Source: Oscillospiraceae bacterium
GTDB lineage: Bacteria; Bacillota; Clostridia; Oscillospirales; Acutalibacteraceae
Direction: 5' to 3'
Length of the DNA stretch: 64,000 nt
NCBI GenBank assembly: GCA_022650485.1
Contig: JALCPP010000008.1
Span: 99,154 to 163,153 of the forward strand
Position numbers and translations under genes: made by a program. The first letter of the stretch is position 1; each line of letters starts with the position of its first letter. The notes under the pieces were generated by a model. It was not told the DNA's origin and did not search any database. It worked only from the letters and a program-made list of their open reading frames with translations. This document shows, piece after piece, positions 40,884 through 49,555 of the stretch.

Positions 40884-41564
40884 ATGGATGGTTTAATAAA
40901 AAAGAACAGGCCGAGCCGGGAAGAACTGGGACTGCCCTGCTACACGCTGTCGGAGGAAGTCTTGAATGCGGCGACGCATGGCATTGGTGCGCTGGCGGCC
41001 GTTGTCGGCTTGGTGTGGCTGTTGGCGAATTGCCGGCGGGACACGCTGACTTTGGTCAGCGTGTCGGTGTTCGGCGGCAGCATGATTCTGCTTTATCTTG
41101 TTTCATCGGTGTACCATGGGCTGGGTGTGTGCAGAGGAAAGCGCGTGCTGCGCACGTTGGACCACTGTACCATCTTTATCCTGATTTCCGGTACGTATAC
41201 GCCGATCGCGCTGCTTTGTTTCGGCGGTGCGACCGGCTGGGTGATGTTTGGAATTGTTTGGGGTGTTTCCATTGCCGGAATTGTGCTGAATGCTATCAGT
41301 GTCTATCGGTTCCGGATCTTTTCGATGATCTGTTATATTGGGCTTGGGTGGCTGGTTGTTTTCTTTTTTAAGCCGCTGCTCGCCTGTCTGGATGGGGCGT
41401 CTATCCAAAACTTGATTGTTGGCGGCATATTTTACACAGCTGGTGCTGTATTATATGGAATTGGAAAGAAAAGAAAGTACATTCACTCCGTCTGGCATTT
41501 ATTTGTCCTTGCGGGAAGCGTCTTCCATTATTTCGTGATCTATCGTATTGCCTTGCCTTTGTAA
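40884..41564 (+). CDS. Hemolysin III/PAQR family membrane protein
   Basis: The protein has about 226 residues and seven membrane helices with conserved residues: the EE..N..THG block near the N terminus (SEEVLNAATHGIGA), SSVYHGLG, DHCTIFILISGTYTP and the C-terminal HSVWHLFVLAGSVFHYF. These histidines and the Asp are probable metal ligands of the PAQR/HlyIII superfamily. Bacterial members affect membrane homeostasis; true haemolysis is doubtful. The ATG at 40884 is preferred (GGAG 10 bases before it) to upstream ATG/GTG codons at 40863 and 40875. Confidence 0.88.
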   Translation: MDGLIKKNRPSREELGLPCYTLSEEVLNAATHGIGALAAVVGLVWLLANCRRDTLTLVSVSVFGGSMILLYLVSSVYHGLGVCRGKRVLRTLDHCTIFILISGTYTPIALLCFGGATGWVMFGIVWGVSIAGIVLNAISVYRFRIFSMICYIGLGWLVVFFFKPLLACLDGASIQNLIVGGIFYTAGAVLYGIGKKRKYIHSVWHLFVLAGSVFHYFVIYRIALPL

Positions 41565-41600
41565 ACGCTGATCTGCAATAAAATGAGTGATATCCGGCCG

Positions 41601-41634
41601 CCCGCCTCCATATATTAAACGGAGGCGGGTTTGT
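41601..41634 (+). promoter_or_regulatory. Hairpin carrying the ribosome site of the deacetylase gene
   Basis: CCCGCCTCC (41601-41609) pairs with GGAGGCGGG (41621-41629) around an 11-nt A/T loop, followed by TTTGTT and then the ATG at 41636. It resembles a terminator for the HlyIII gene, yet its 3' arm is the Shine-Dalgarno of the next gene, so it could both end the upstream transcript and hide the ribosome site. Confidence 0.65.
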
Positions 41635-41635
41635 T

Positions 41636-42499
41636 ATGTATCTTTCGATTAAAATTCATCGTGTTTTTCTGTTCGTTCTGTCCTCTGTATTATTGGCAGG
41701 CTGTTTCTGCGGGGGAACCGTTGCCGCGGTTCGACAGGCAGAAAAAAAAAGCGGCGTGCCGCTTCCGATTCTTATGTACCACAGCGTTTTACGGGAATCA
41801 CGTCTTCAGGGGGCATATGTCGTATCCCCGCAAACACTGGAAAGTGATTTTGTGTGGCTGAAAGAGAACGGTTATCATACGGTTGTGGTACGTGACCTTC
41901 TGGACTACGTAAACGGAAGGGCTCCGCTTCCGGAAAAACCTGTCATGGTTACATTTGACGACGGATTTTACAACAATTACTATTATGCGTATCCGATAGC
42001 TGAAAAATATCACGCAAAAATCATTATTTCTCCGGTTGGTTTTTACACGGACCAATATACAAACGGCGACGCGGATCACCCGAATTATTCCTATTTGACC
42101 TGGGGGGAAATTGAAGAAATGTCGCGTTCCGGGGTGGTGGAAATCCAGAATCATTCTTATCAGATGCACTCAACAAAGGGGAGATATGGCTCAAAAAAGC
42201 GAAAAAGAGAAAGTAAATCAGCGTATCAGGCGGCGCTGAGTCTGGACCTGTCAAAAATGCAGGCGGCCGTTTTGGAACATACCGGTCAGGCGCCGACCTC
42301 GTTTGTATATCCGTTCGGGGCTGTCAGCAAAGAGTCGGTTCCGGTTTTACGGGAGGTCGGGTTTCAGTCGAGTATGAACTGTATGGAAAAGATCAATTTT
42401 ATTACCCATGACCCGGAGTGCTTGTTTGGATTGGGGCGGTATCTTCGTCCCGCCGGGCTTTCAAGCGATGCCTATTTTCAAAAAATTGGCCTGAAATGA
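41636..42499 (+). CDS. Polysaccharide deacetylase lipoprotein
   Basis: This 287-residue protein has a signal peptide ending in the lipobox LAGC (Cys23) and a NodB-type deacetylase domain: PILMYHSVL near 46, the catalytic and metal-binding aspartates in VTFDDGFYNN, the histidine motif IQNHSYQMH, and TSFVYPFGA. It would remove N-acetyl groups from an extracellular polymer such as peptidoglycan or a poly-N-acetylglucosamine while tethered to the membrane. Its stop directly abuts that of the convergent P-type ATPase gene (no bases between). Confidence 0.9.
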   Translation: MYLSIKIHRVFLFVLSSVLLAGCFCGGTVAAVRQAEKKSGVPLPILMYHSVLRESRLQGAYVVSPQTLESDFVWLKENGYHTVVVRDLLDYVNGRAPLPEKPVMVTFDDGFYNNYYYAYPIAEKYHAKIIISPVGFYTDQYTNGDADHPNYSYLTWGEIEEMSRSGVVEIQNHSYQMHSTKGRYGSKKRKRESKSAYQAALSLDLSKMQAAVLEHTGQAPTSFVYPFGAVSKESVPVLREVGFQSSMNCMEKINFITHDPECLFGLGRYLRPAGLSSDAYFQKIGLK

Positions 42500-44854
42500 C
42501 TATTTCCGTAAGATGATTCGCTCAACCAGGTGATAGATGACGGCCATCGCGCTTGCGGAAAACAAAAACATCGGGACCAGCATAAGCAGCATCAGCATGG
42601 TAGGCGCGGCCACTTCAAACAGAGAAGGAAATAGAATCAGAGCGAGAAGAAAGAGTATGACCATGGTTGAAAAAAGAACCGTTCGCTCCGTATTAAATGG
42701 AAAACATACCTTAAACAAAATCAGAAGACCGGTGAAGCCGGTAATCAGTACGGCAAGCGTCGATTGCTCCGCCGGGGAGAACCCCAGAAAAGAAGTGAGG
42801 GCAACCAGAAGCACAATGTTCAGGGTCATAGTCATTGCCCCGGGAACTGCCTGCTGCATGACGTTTTCGATAAATCTGCCGTGCAGACGCTCCCGGTTTG
42901 GTTCCAGTGCCAGAAAAAAGGAAGGAATTCCGATGGAAACCGCATTAATCAATGTGAATTGAATGGGCTGAAACGGATAGGCATATGCCAGAAACAGAAA
43001 CAAAACAGCAATGCAGGCGGAAAAGATGGCTTTCACCAGAAACAGTGCGGCAGAGCGCTGAAGATTGTTAATACAGCGGCGTCCTTCCGCCACAATGCGC
43101 GGCATGCAGGAAAAGTCAGAATCCAGCAGTACAATCTGTGAAACCGTCCGCGCCGCGTCGCTGCCGGAGGCCATCGCAATGCTGCAGTCGCTTTCCTTCA
43201 AAGCGGGAACATCGTTCACACCGTCTCCCGTCATGGCGACGGTGTGCTTTTTTTCTTTCAGCGCCTGAATCAGCTGTAATTTTTGTTCCGGCGTGACTCT
43301 TCCGAAGACAGTGTAGGATTCCGCGGCCTCTTTCAGTTCCTCCTCGTTATGCAGGGCAGATGCGTCCACGCAGTGCCGTGCGTTTTTCAGCCCGGCTTTT
43401 TCGGCAATGCTTGCGGCGGTGCAGACATCGTCGCCCGATATTACTTTCAGTTCGACTCCCTGGTCGGCAAAATAGGCGAGCGTATCCCGCACTCCGGCCC
43501 GGATGCGGTCGCTGAGAAGAAGGAGCAGCAGCGGCTTGAGATTTTCGGGCAGCTCGCGGTCGCCGAAGGGGTGGTCCGAATGTGCCAGCACAAGGACGCG
43601 CTTGCCGAGGTTTGCGTATTTTTCCACTTGCGGTCGGATGGCTTCAAATTGCTCCTTTAAAACAAACTGACCGGCGCCGAGTACATAGCTTCCCCTTTCC
43701 TGAAAACTGGCGCCGCTCCATTTGCGTGCGGAGGAAAAGGGAACCTGGTCTACGCACGTCCATTCAGGCGGCTGCGGCATTATTTCCCGAACGGCGTCCA
43801 TGGTGGGGGAGTGGTCGTTCAGCGTGCCTGCAAGAGCGGAGAGTGCATCTTCGGCTTCCTTTTTCGAAATATTGCACAGCGGAACAATGGCTTCCGTTTG
43901 CAGTGTACCTTGCGTTAAAGTCCCGGTTTTATCCAGACAAAGCGTATCCACATGTGCGAGCGTTTCAATGGAGTACAATTCCTGCACCAGCGCCTTGTGA
44001 CGGGACAGGCGGAGGATTCCGATGGCCAGCACCACACTGGTGAGCAGCACCAGCCCTTCGGGGATGATGCCGATCAGTGCCGCGACGGTGCCTACCACGG
44101 CGGGCCGGAGTGATTGGCCGGATACAGACATCTGTTTGTAGAACATTAAAATACCAATGGGCAGGATGGAAAATCCGGTGATTTTTATAATGCGGTTCAT
44201 CCAGGTCATAATTTCTGAATTTGGCTTTTTCAAATACCGGGCACTTGCGGCAATTTTAGATGCGTAATTGTCTTTGCCGATGTGATCGGCGCGGGCACGG
44301 CAGCTGCCGCCGACCAGAAAGCTGCCGCTGAGCAGATTGTCACCGCGGTGTTTCGGTACGGGGTCTGCTTCCCCCGTAATCAGGGATTCATCCGCTTCGC
44401 AGGTTCCGCTTAGAATGACGCAGTCCGCGCAGATTTGATTTCCGGTGGAAAGCAGCATCACATCATCCAAAACAAGCTCTGCAACCGGAATTTTTTCCTC
44501 ACTGCCGTTCCGTACCACATGTGCTTTCGGTGTGGTAATCAGCGACAGCCGGTCAATCATTCTTTTGGCTTTCAGTTCCTGAATGGTGCCGATCAGTGTG
44601 TTGCAGACAATGACGCCCAGAAACAACAGGTTTTTGTAGGAGCCGACCAGAATAATAAGAAAGGCAAGAATCAGATTTAAAATATTGAACGGGGTAATCA
44701 GGTTGCTTTTTACAATTTGACCGACAGTGCGGGTCCCGGGTTCTTCCTGGCCGTTCACAAGGTGCTGATCCTGCCGGGCCTTGACCTGGTCTGAATTCAG
44801 CCCGAATGAATAGTCCGGATGAAACCGTTCACAATAAGAGTTAGTGTTTTCCAT
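42500..44854 (-). CDS. Cation-transporting P-type ATPase
   Basis: This is a 784-residue P-type ATPase with all functional motifs: actuator TGEA (LITGEADPVP, near 160), M4 motif IPEGLVLLTS (about 264-273), phosphorylation Asp308 in CLDKTGTLTQ, and the hinge MTGDGVNDVPALK. M4 has PEGL, like the Ca/PMR type, and there is no CPC motif or N-terminal metal-binding domain, so it is not a Cu/Zn/Cd exporter. About ten helices are predicted. Shape and size resemble the Exp7-type ATPases of streptococci, whose ion is not established. It stands as a single gene. Confidence 0.9.
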   Translation of the reverse strand: MENTNSYCERFHPDYSFGLNSDQVKARQDQHLVNGQEEPGTRTVGQIVKSNLITPFNILNLILAFLIILVGSYKNLLFLGVIVCNTLIGTIQELKAKRMIDRLSLITTPKAHVVRNGSEEKIPVAELVLDDVMLLSTGNQICADCVILSGTCEADESLITGEADPVPKHRGDNLLSGSFLVGGSCRARADHIGKDNYASKIAASARYLKKPNSEIMTWMNRIIKITGFSILPIGILMFYKQMSVSGQSLRPAVVGTVAALIGIIPEGLVLLTSVVLAIGILRLSRHKALVQELYSIETLAHVDTLCLDKTGTLTQGTLQTEAIVPLCNISKKEAEDALSALAGTLNDHSPTMDAVREIMPQPPEWTCVDQVPFSSARKWSGASFQERGSYVLGAGQFVLKEQFEAIRPQVEKYANLGKRVLVLAHSDHPFGDRELPENLKPLLLLLLSDRIRAGVRDTLAYFADQGVELKVISGDDVCTAASIAEKAGLKNARHCVDASALHNEEELKEAAESYTVFGRVTPEQKLQLIQALKEKKHTVAMTGDGVNDVPALKESDCSIAMASGSDAARTVSQIVLLDSDFSCMPRIVAEGRRCINNLQRSAALFLVKAIFSACIAVLFLFLAYAYPFQPIQFTLINAVSIGIPSFFLALEPNRERLHGRFIENVMQQAVPGAMTMTLNIVLLVALTSFLGFSPAEQSTLAVLITGFTGLLILFKVCFPFNTERTVLFSTMVILFLLALILFPSLFEVAAPTMLMLLMLVPMFLFSASAMAVIYHLVERIILRK

Positions 44855-45029
44855 GATTCGATTTCTCCGATCATTTTTTGCGTTATATTTAATGCTATCG
44901 TAACATAAAAAACGGCATGCAACAAAATGTTTTCAATTAATTGTTAGAAATTTAAAAATGCGTTCATCTTTTTCGTTATAATTAACAAATAGATTTTGTT
45001 TCTATACAGCGATTCAATAAAAATATATC

Positions 45030-45057
45030 TTGTTTCATTGAAATGATGTGTTATAAT
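45030..45057 (+). promoter_or_regulatory. Putative promoter of the O-antigen-ligase-like gene
   Basis: TTGTTT at 45030-45035 and TATAAT at 45052-45057 with a 16-bp spacer, about 50 bp before the candidate start. Confidence 0.6.
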
Positions 45058-45107
45058 AATCTTTTGTGGTATGAGGGGGAGAAATTAAAGAAAAGGAGCT
45101 GACTGTT

Positions 45108-46346
45108 ATTCTTCAAGCTGTAAAAGAGAGTATTCGCTTTGATTTTTTGCGGAGTATTCGGCTGGTCTATGCGGATTTTGACCGGTTGTTAGTCATATTA
45201 CTGGCTGCCTCTATTTTTGCACCGTTTTATGTCAGCATGCTTGTCGTGATCGGGATTGCACTGATGACGATGATTAACTGCAAGAAGAGGGTTCGCGCAT
45301 TTGAGGCGCCTTATACGAAGTTTATATTTGTATTTTTAATCGTTACATTTTTTGTTGCGGCCATTTATGACAATTACATTGGTATGGCGTATTCGATTAT
45401 GATCTATGCGGTGGTGAGCTGTACGCTGTATATTCGCAGCATCATGACGCGTTCTGTATTCAACGGGGCAATGGATGTGGTTTGCGTAGGCAGTATTTTA
45501 AGCCTGTTTGTCGCATTGTACCAAAAAGCCTCTACATTTGCGGTCATGCCGGATTACCGCCCGGTTTCAGTATTTATAAACGCAAATTACTATGGAATGA
45601 TTATTGAATTCGTTGTTTTGATTGCACTTTACCGGATTTTTACAAACCCTGAATTAAGCGCTTTCTATTATATGGTGATGGGGCTTAATTTTATAGGGCT
45701 TTACCTGACTGCCAGCTTTTCATCGTTTATGGCGATGTTTGCCGCGGTTACCTTCATGCTCATTTTAAAGAAAAAGAAAAGAATTGCTCTTGCCTTTATT
45801 CTGGCGGTTGTCTTTTTCGTGGGATTATTGCTTCTGTTTCCGCAGTTTCTGCCACGCGGAGTACAGGCGATTGACAGGACACTGGCCCAAAGGATTTCCA
45901 TTTGGACTGCCTCTGTAAAAGGAATTGAACAGCACCTGTTTTTTGGGCGCGGCTCTATGGCGTATCAAATGATTTATGAACAGTTTTCGGGGTATAAAAC
46001 ATATCACTGCCATAATCTGTTCCTTGATATCTTACTGAATTTTGGCATTGTGGGTTTTGCATGTATCGGCGTTTATGTTGGCGTGCAGGCAAAGCTTTTG
46101 CTGCTTCGGGTGCGGAACAATATCTGCATGGACATGAATATTTTGATGGCTGCCGCTGCCGCCGCTGTTTTTGTCCACGGGCTGACTGATGTTTCCATTC
46201 TTTGGATTCAGACCGCCGCTCTTTTTGCCCTGATTTATTCTTCCACCGGAATTGGCTCTGGGTACATTGAAAAAAGTGTTCGTGTTCCCAATTTGCTTCC
46301 CAACTACCCCGGCGATTCTGCCCCCGCGCTGTATTTAAAAAATTAA
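45108..46346 (+). CDS. O-antigen ligase/polymerase-like membrane protein
   Basis: This very hydrophobic protein of 400-413 residues has about ten to twelve membrane helices and a large extracellular loop late in the sequence with SIWTASVKGIEQHLFFGRGSM and YKTYHCHNLFLDILLNFGIVG, the pattern of the Wzy_C/O-antigen ligase family (conserved H and N in the loop). It probably polymerises or ligates a surface glycan. The first ATG-like start is unclear: TTG at 45147 has no ribosome site, while AAAAGGAG at 45091 lies 9 bases before an in-frame ATT at 45108, which I use here. CTG at 45099 is another option. Confidence 0.75.
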   Translation: MLQAVKESIRFDFLRSIRLVYADFDRLLVILLAASIFAPFYVSMLVVIGIALMTMINCKKRVRAFEAPYTKFIFVFLIVTFFVAAIYDNYIGMAYSIMIYAVVSCTLYIRSIMTRSVFNGAMDVVCVGSILSLFVALYQKASTFAVMPDYRPVSVFINANYYGMIIEFVVLIALYRIFTNPELSAFYYMVMGLNFIGLYLTASFSSFMAMFAAVTFMLILKKKKRIALAFILAVVFFVGLLLLFPQFLPRGVQAIDRTLAQRISIWTASVKGIEQHLFFGRGSMAYQMIYEQFSGYKTYHCHNLFLDILLNFGIVGFACIGVYVGVQAKLLLLRVRNNICMDMNILMAAAAAAVFVHGLTDVSILWIQTAALFALIYSSTGIGSGYIEKSVRVPNLLPNYPGDSAPALYLKN

Positions 46347-46410
46347 CAGGATTTGTTTTTGCCGCTCATTAATAGATTGAAAGCAAAAGACAAGCTCCTC
46401 ATGACTAAGA

Positions 46411-46460
46411 AAAACACGGTATGATGCAGTCTGATAGAAACTGCATCATACCGTGTTTTT
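46411..46460. terminator. Strong terminator after the O-antigen-ligase-like gene
   Basis: A perfect 20-bp stem (46411-46430 with 46440-46459) and 9-nt loop, flanked by A4 and T5. An open frame starting inside it (46421) is spurious. The 385-bp gap before the DeoR gene holds this and one more hairpin. Confidence 0.92.
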
Positions 46461-46502
46461 GGTTTACAATTTTATCATTATTTTTAATTTTAGGTATCAT
46501 TC

Positions 46503-46536
46503 CGGTCACTGTGGAGTTATCACTCTGCAGTGACCG
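46503..46536. other. Second two-step hairpin upstream of the DeoR-type gene
   Basis: CGGTCACTG (46503-46511) pairs with CAGTGACCG (46528-46536); inside it GAGT-TATC-ACTC forms an inner stem. It is followed by a T-rich stretch (TTTCTATTCAAGTTTT). It may be a back-up terminator or part of a leader RNA. Confidence 0.5.
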
Positions 46537-46691
46537 TTTCTATTCAAGTTTTCCCGGACTGATCTCTGAAAATCAGGTGGAGAGAAGTTTCAATGGAATG
46601 GATAGTATGGCACAAAATTGTTTTTTGTTGTATTTAAATTGAAGTTAACGGCAACTTAATATAAGTACAACAAAATATTGTCATAATCGGT

Positions 46692-46714
46692 CATGGCATT
46701 ATCTGACTGCCATG
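46692..46714. promoter_or_regulatory. Inverted repeat before the DeoR-type gene, candidate autoregulatory operator
   Basis: CATGGCA and its complement TGCCATG are separated by 9 bp, 17 bp before the TTG start of the DeoR-family gene, immediately upstream of its ribosome site. Confidence 0.4.
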
Positions 46715-46731
46715 GAAGAGGAGGTGATTAT

Positions 46732-47496
46732 TTGTTATCGCAAGAACGTCAGGAAAAAATCATGGAGCTCCTGCTCGACAAAAAGAGCGTAAAAGCTTCT
46801 GAATTGTCTAAGGAATATGGGGTTTCCATTGAAACAATCCGGCGTGACCTTGACACTCTCAGCCGGGAAGGACGACTGACGAAAGTGTACGGCGGTGCGG
46901 TGCTGGAGAAGGTTGTGGCACAGGAGCAGAATCTTTCTCTGCGGACTTCCGCAAACCATGAACTCAAACACGAAATTGCTAAAATTGCATGCCGCTTTGT
47001 GGAGGAAGGGCAGTCCATTGCCATGGATACCAGCACTACAAACCTGGAAATTGCCAAAATGCTGAAGCAAAGTTTCAATCGTTTGACCATTATTACCAAT
47101 GGAATTGATATTGCGATGGAACTTCGGGATAAAGAACATTTTAATACGGTTCTCACCGGGGGGACGCTGCGCGGGGATGAGCTGAGCCTGGTCGGTGGCT
47201 TGGCGGAGGAATTTCTGGATAAATTCCACATTGACAAAGTATTTGCCAGTGTGAGCGGTATATCTATTTCTAACGGATTTACCGATTACGGTTTGGGAGA
47301 ATACCACGTGAAGATGAAAATGATTGAGCGTGCGCGCGAGGTTATTGTGCCGGCCGACAGCAGCAAGTTTGATGTCATTTCGCTTTTGAAAGTTGGAAAT
47401 CTCGACATGTGTGACCTGATTATTACAGATTCGCAGATTAGTGAAAATGTGCTGCGTAAATACTTGGAAAATAAGGTTAAAGTGATCAACCATTAA
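46732..47496 (+). CDS. DeoR/GlpR-family transcriptional regulator
   Basis: This 254-residue repressor starts at TTG 46732, set after AGGAGGTGATTA; an upstream in-frame ATG at 46693 would include the ribosome site and operator. The N-terminal DeoR helix-turn-helix reads SQERQEKIMELLLDKKSVKASELSKEYGVS, with TIRRDLDTL as recognition helix region. The C-terminal sensor domain carries the phosphosugar-binding features of the family (DTSTTNLEIAKML, NGIDIAMEL, FASVSGIS). Such repressors respond to a sugar phosphate or glycerol-3-phosphate. It precedes, in the same direction, the ABC uptake operon it probably governs. Confidence 0.93.
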   Translation: MLSQERQEKIMELLLDKKSVKASELSKEYGVSIETIRRDLDTLSREGRLTKVYGGAVLEKVVAQEQNLSLRTSANHELKHEIAKIACRFVEEGQSIAMDTSTTNLEIAKMLKQSFNRLTIITNGIDIAMELRDKEHFNTVLTGGTLRGDELSLVGGLAEEFLDKFHIDKVFASVSGISISNGFTDYGLGEYHVKMKMIERAREVIVPADSSKFDVISLLKVGNLDMCDLIITDSQISENVLRKYLENKVKVINH

Positions 47497-47499
47497 TAG

Positions 47500-47556
47500 A
47501 AACCGGTAAAAAAGGAAGCAGAATTGTATATTCCGCTTCCTTTTTTTACCGGTTTC
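47500..47556. terminator. Terminator of the DeoR-type gene
   Basis: AAACCGGTAAAAAAGGAAGC pairs with GCTTCCTTTTTTTACCGGTTT around a 14-nt loop, placed 3 bp after the regulator stop. It isolates the regulator from the ABC operon. Confidence 0.92.
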
Positions 47557-47620
47557 TTTGAATTTTACAATACATTAGATCTAACGTGGAATTATGAATA
47601 TGTTTTAACCAAAAATAACC

Positions 47621-47648
47621 TTGCCTTTACATGAATCCAACATAAATA
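47621..47648 (+). promoter_or_regulatory. Putative promoter of the ABC/phosphoesterase operon
   Basis: TTGCCT at 47621-47626 and TAAATA at 47643-47648 with a 16-bp spacer; a moderate match only, but correctly placed before the palindrome at 47658. Confidence 0.45.
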
Positions 47649-47657
47649 TATCACAAC

Positions 47658-47672
47658 ACTGATACAATCAGT
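47658..47672. promoter_or_regulatory. Palindrome at the ABC operon start site, candidate operator
   Basis: ACTGAT-ACA-ATCAGT is a perfect 6-bp inverted repeat just downstream of the predicted -10 box and 34 bp before the first gene, a good place for a repressor such as the adjacent DeoR-type protein. Confidence 0.4.
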
Positions 47673-47705
47673 CATGTTATGAACACCATTCAGGAGGTCG
47701 ATCCT

Positions 47706-48596
47706 TTGGAAATACGGAAAAAAAAGTGGTTTCATTCAGATCAACTGGTTATTTTGTTGTTTATTTTACCGGCATTGCTTCCAATCCTTGTTTTCTGGAT
47801 TTATCCGATGCTGGAAACAATACGGATTAGTACGACCGATTGGGACTACATGTCTCCGCAATACAATTATGTGGGGCTGGAAAATTATAAACAGCTGCTT
47901 GGGGATTCCAGTTTTCACAGAGCCTTGTTCAACACGTTGTATTTTTGTGTTGCTACCTCTGTGCTGGCCATCCTTTTAGGATTATTTCTGGCCTACTTAA
48001 TCAGCGGCCTGAAAAAATGCGCCGGATTTTTCCGCTCCACTTTTTTTCTGCCGTGGATTACGCCGACCATCGCGGTTTCCATTGTGTGGGTGTGGATTTT
48101 CAATCCGGAAACCGGTTTAATGAATTTTCTTCTTTCGCTGGCGGGGCTTCCTCAATTGCCATGGATTGAAAGTTCGCAGTGGGCCATGCCGGCGGTGATT
48201 ATTCTGTCTGTCTGGCGAATCTGCGGTTACAATATGATCTTTTTTCTTGCCGCGATGTACCGGGTACCAAAACAGCTGTATGAAGCGGCTGATATGGACG
48301 GTGCGTCCAACATTCATAAATTTGTGCACATCACGCTTCCCTACATCTCTCCCACAACGTTCTTTGTGATTATTGTGGATTTGATTGACAGCATGAAGGC
48401 TTATGACCAGATCCTCATTTTGACTCAGGGGGGGCCGGCAGGCAGTACCAGAACCATTCTGTACTACTTCTTTCAGCTTGCTTTTGAGCAGTTCAATATG
48501 GGGCAGGCAACGGCCACTGCGGTCTTTTTGGTTCTCATCACCGCCTCGTTGTCGGCAGTCAATTTTTACTTTTCAAAGAAGTGGGTTAATTACTAG
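47706..48596 (+). CDS. ABC sugar/glycerol-phosphate-type transporter permease (UgpA/MalF type)
   Basis: This 297-residue permease has six helices. The TTG at 47706 is the likely start: AGGAGG lies 8 bases upstream, inside a longer frame that begins with ATG 47679. The EAA coupling loop is YEAADMDGASNIHKFVHITLP, as in the MalF/UgpA class. It is first of an operon (permease, permease, binding protein, HAD, phosphoesterase). No ATPase gene is present, so a shared MsmX/UgpC-type ATPase elsewhere in the genome must energise it. Confidence 0.9.
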   Translation: MEIRKKKWFHSDQLVILLFILPALLPILVFWIYPMLETIRISTTDWDYMSPQYNYVGLENYKQLLGDSSFHRALFNTLYFCVATSVLAILLGLFLAYLISGLKKCAGFFRSTFFLPWITPTIAVSIVWVWIFNPETGLMNFLLSLAGLPQLPWIESSQWAMPAVIILSVWRICGYNMIFFLAAMYRVPKQLYEAADMDGASNIHKFVHITLPYISPTTFFVIIVDLIDSMKAYDQILILTQGGPAGSTRTILYYFFQLAFEQFNMGQATATAVFLVLITASLSAVNFYFSKKWVNY

Positions 48597-48612
48597 AAGG
48601 GAACGTGATAGG

Positions 48613-49515
48613 ATGAATTCCATTTCAAAATCCGTGCCTGCATTTGCCGTGAGCACACAGAGCCGAAAAAGATTCGCACAGGGTAAAGGCTGTATGATTC
48701 GGGGAGTGATTCGCTGGACTATTTTGCTGAGTGCAGTAGTCTATACTCTCTTTCCATTTTATTGGATGGCAACCAGCGCACTGAAATCAAAAGAAGAAGT
48801 GTTTCAGTTTCCGCCGGTTTTACTGCCCTCTGTATGTCACTGGAATGTATTCCCTGAAACCATACAGGCGGCGCCGTTTTTACACTATGTTTTTAACAGC
48901 ACATTTACCGCTGTTTGCATTGTCTTGATTCAGATTATCAATTCCGCAATGTTTGCCTATGTCCTGACGCAATTCCACTTTCGCGGAAAAACATTGCTGT
49001 TTGCGGTGATTATGGCAACTTATATGCTGCCCGATGCCGCTACCTATGTTCCAAGCTACATCATTATTGCCCATATGGGGCTTTTAAACACTTACAGGGG
49101 CCTGATCATTTCCAACAGTGTCAGTGTCTTTAGCATATTTTTGGTGCGCCAGGCGTTTTTGCAGGTTCACCGCAGTACAATTGAATCCGCCAAAATGGAC
49201 GGTGCTTCACACTGGCGCATTTTGTGGAACATTATGGTGCCGCTTTGCAAGCCGACATTCATTACATTGGGATTAATCGCTTTTGTCACAAGCTACAACA
49301 ATTACATGTGGCCTTCGCTGATTGCCAAGGACCCGAATCTTTACCTTGTAACCACCGGGCTGCGGCAGTTCTTTATTGAGGACGGCGCTTATGGAATTAA
49401 ATGGCCCCAGGTAATGGCCGCCAGTACGATTACAGTGCTGCCGTTGGTTCTTCTTTATCTGTTCGCTCAAAAGTATCTGATACAGGGGATTTCCGAATCA
49501 GGCGTCAAGGAATAA
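48613..49515 (+). CDS. ABC sugar/glycerol-phosphate-type transporter permease (UgpE/MalG type)
   Basis: The 301-residue second permease begins at ATG 48613, 16 bp past the first permease; the frame is open further upstream but that part overlaps the first gene. Six helices and the coupling loop IESAKMDGASHWRILWNIMVPL place it in the MalG/UgpE group. The N terminus has an unusual 25-residue Ser/Arg/Lys-rich cytoplasmic extension before the first helix. Confidence 0.9.
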   Translation: MNSISKSVPAFAVSTQSRKRFAQGKGCMIRGVIRWTILLSAVVYTLFPFYWMATSALKSKEEVFQFPPVLLPSVCHWNVFPETIQAAPFLHYVFNSTFTAVCIVLIQIINSAMFAYVLTQFHFRGKTLLFAVIMATYMLPDAATYVPSYIIIAHMGLLNTYRGLIISNSVSVFSIFLVRQAFLQVHRSTIESAKMDGASHWRILWNIMVPLCKPTFITLGLIAFVTSYNNYMWPSLIAKDPNLYLVTTGLRQFFIEDGAYGIKWPQVMAASTITVLPLVLLYLFAQKYLIQGISESGVKE

Positions 49516-49555
49516 TCCTGTTGAAATATAAACCAATTTTTTATGGAGGGTTACT

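Noticed and set aside
46421..46642. A 73-codon open frame
   Set aside because: It starts inside a perfect terminator stem and has no ribosome site.
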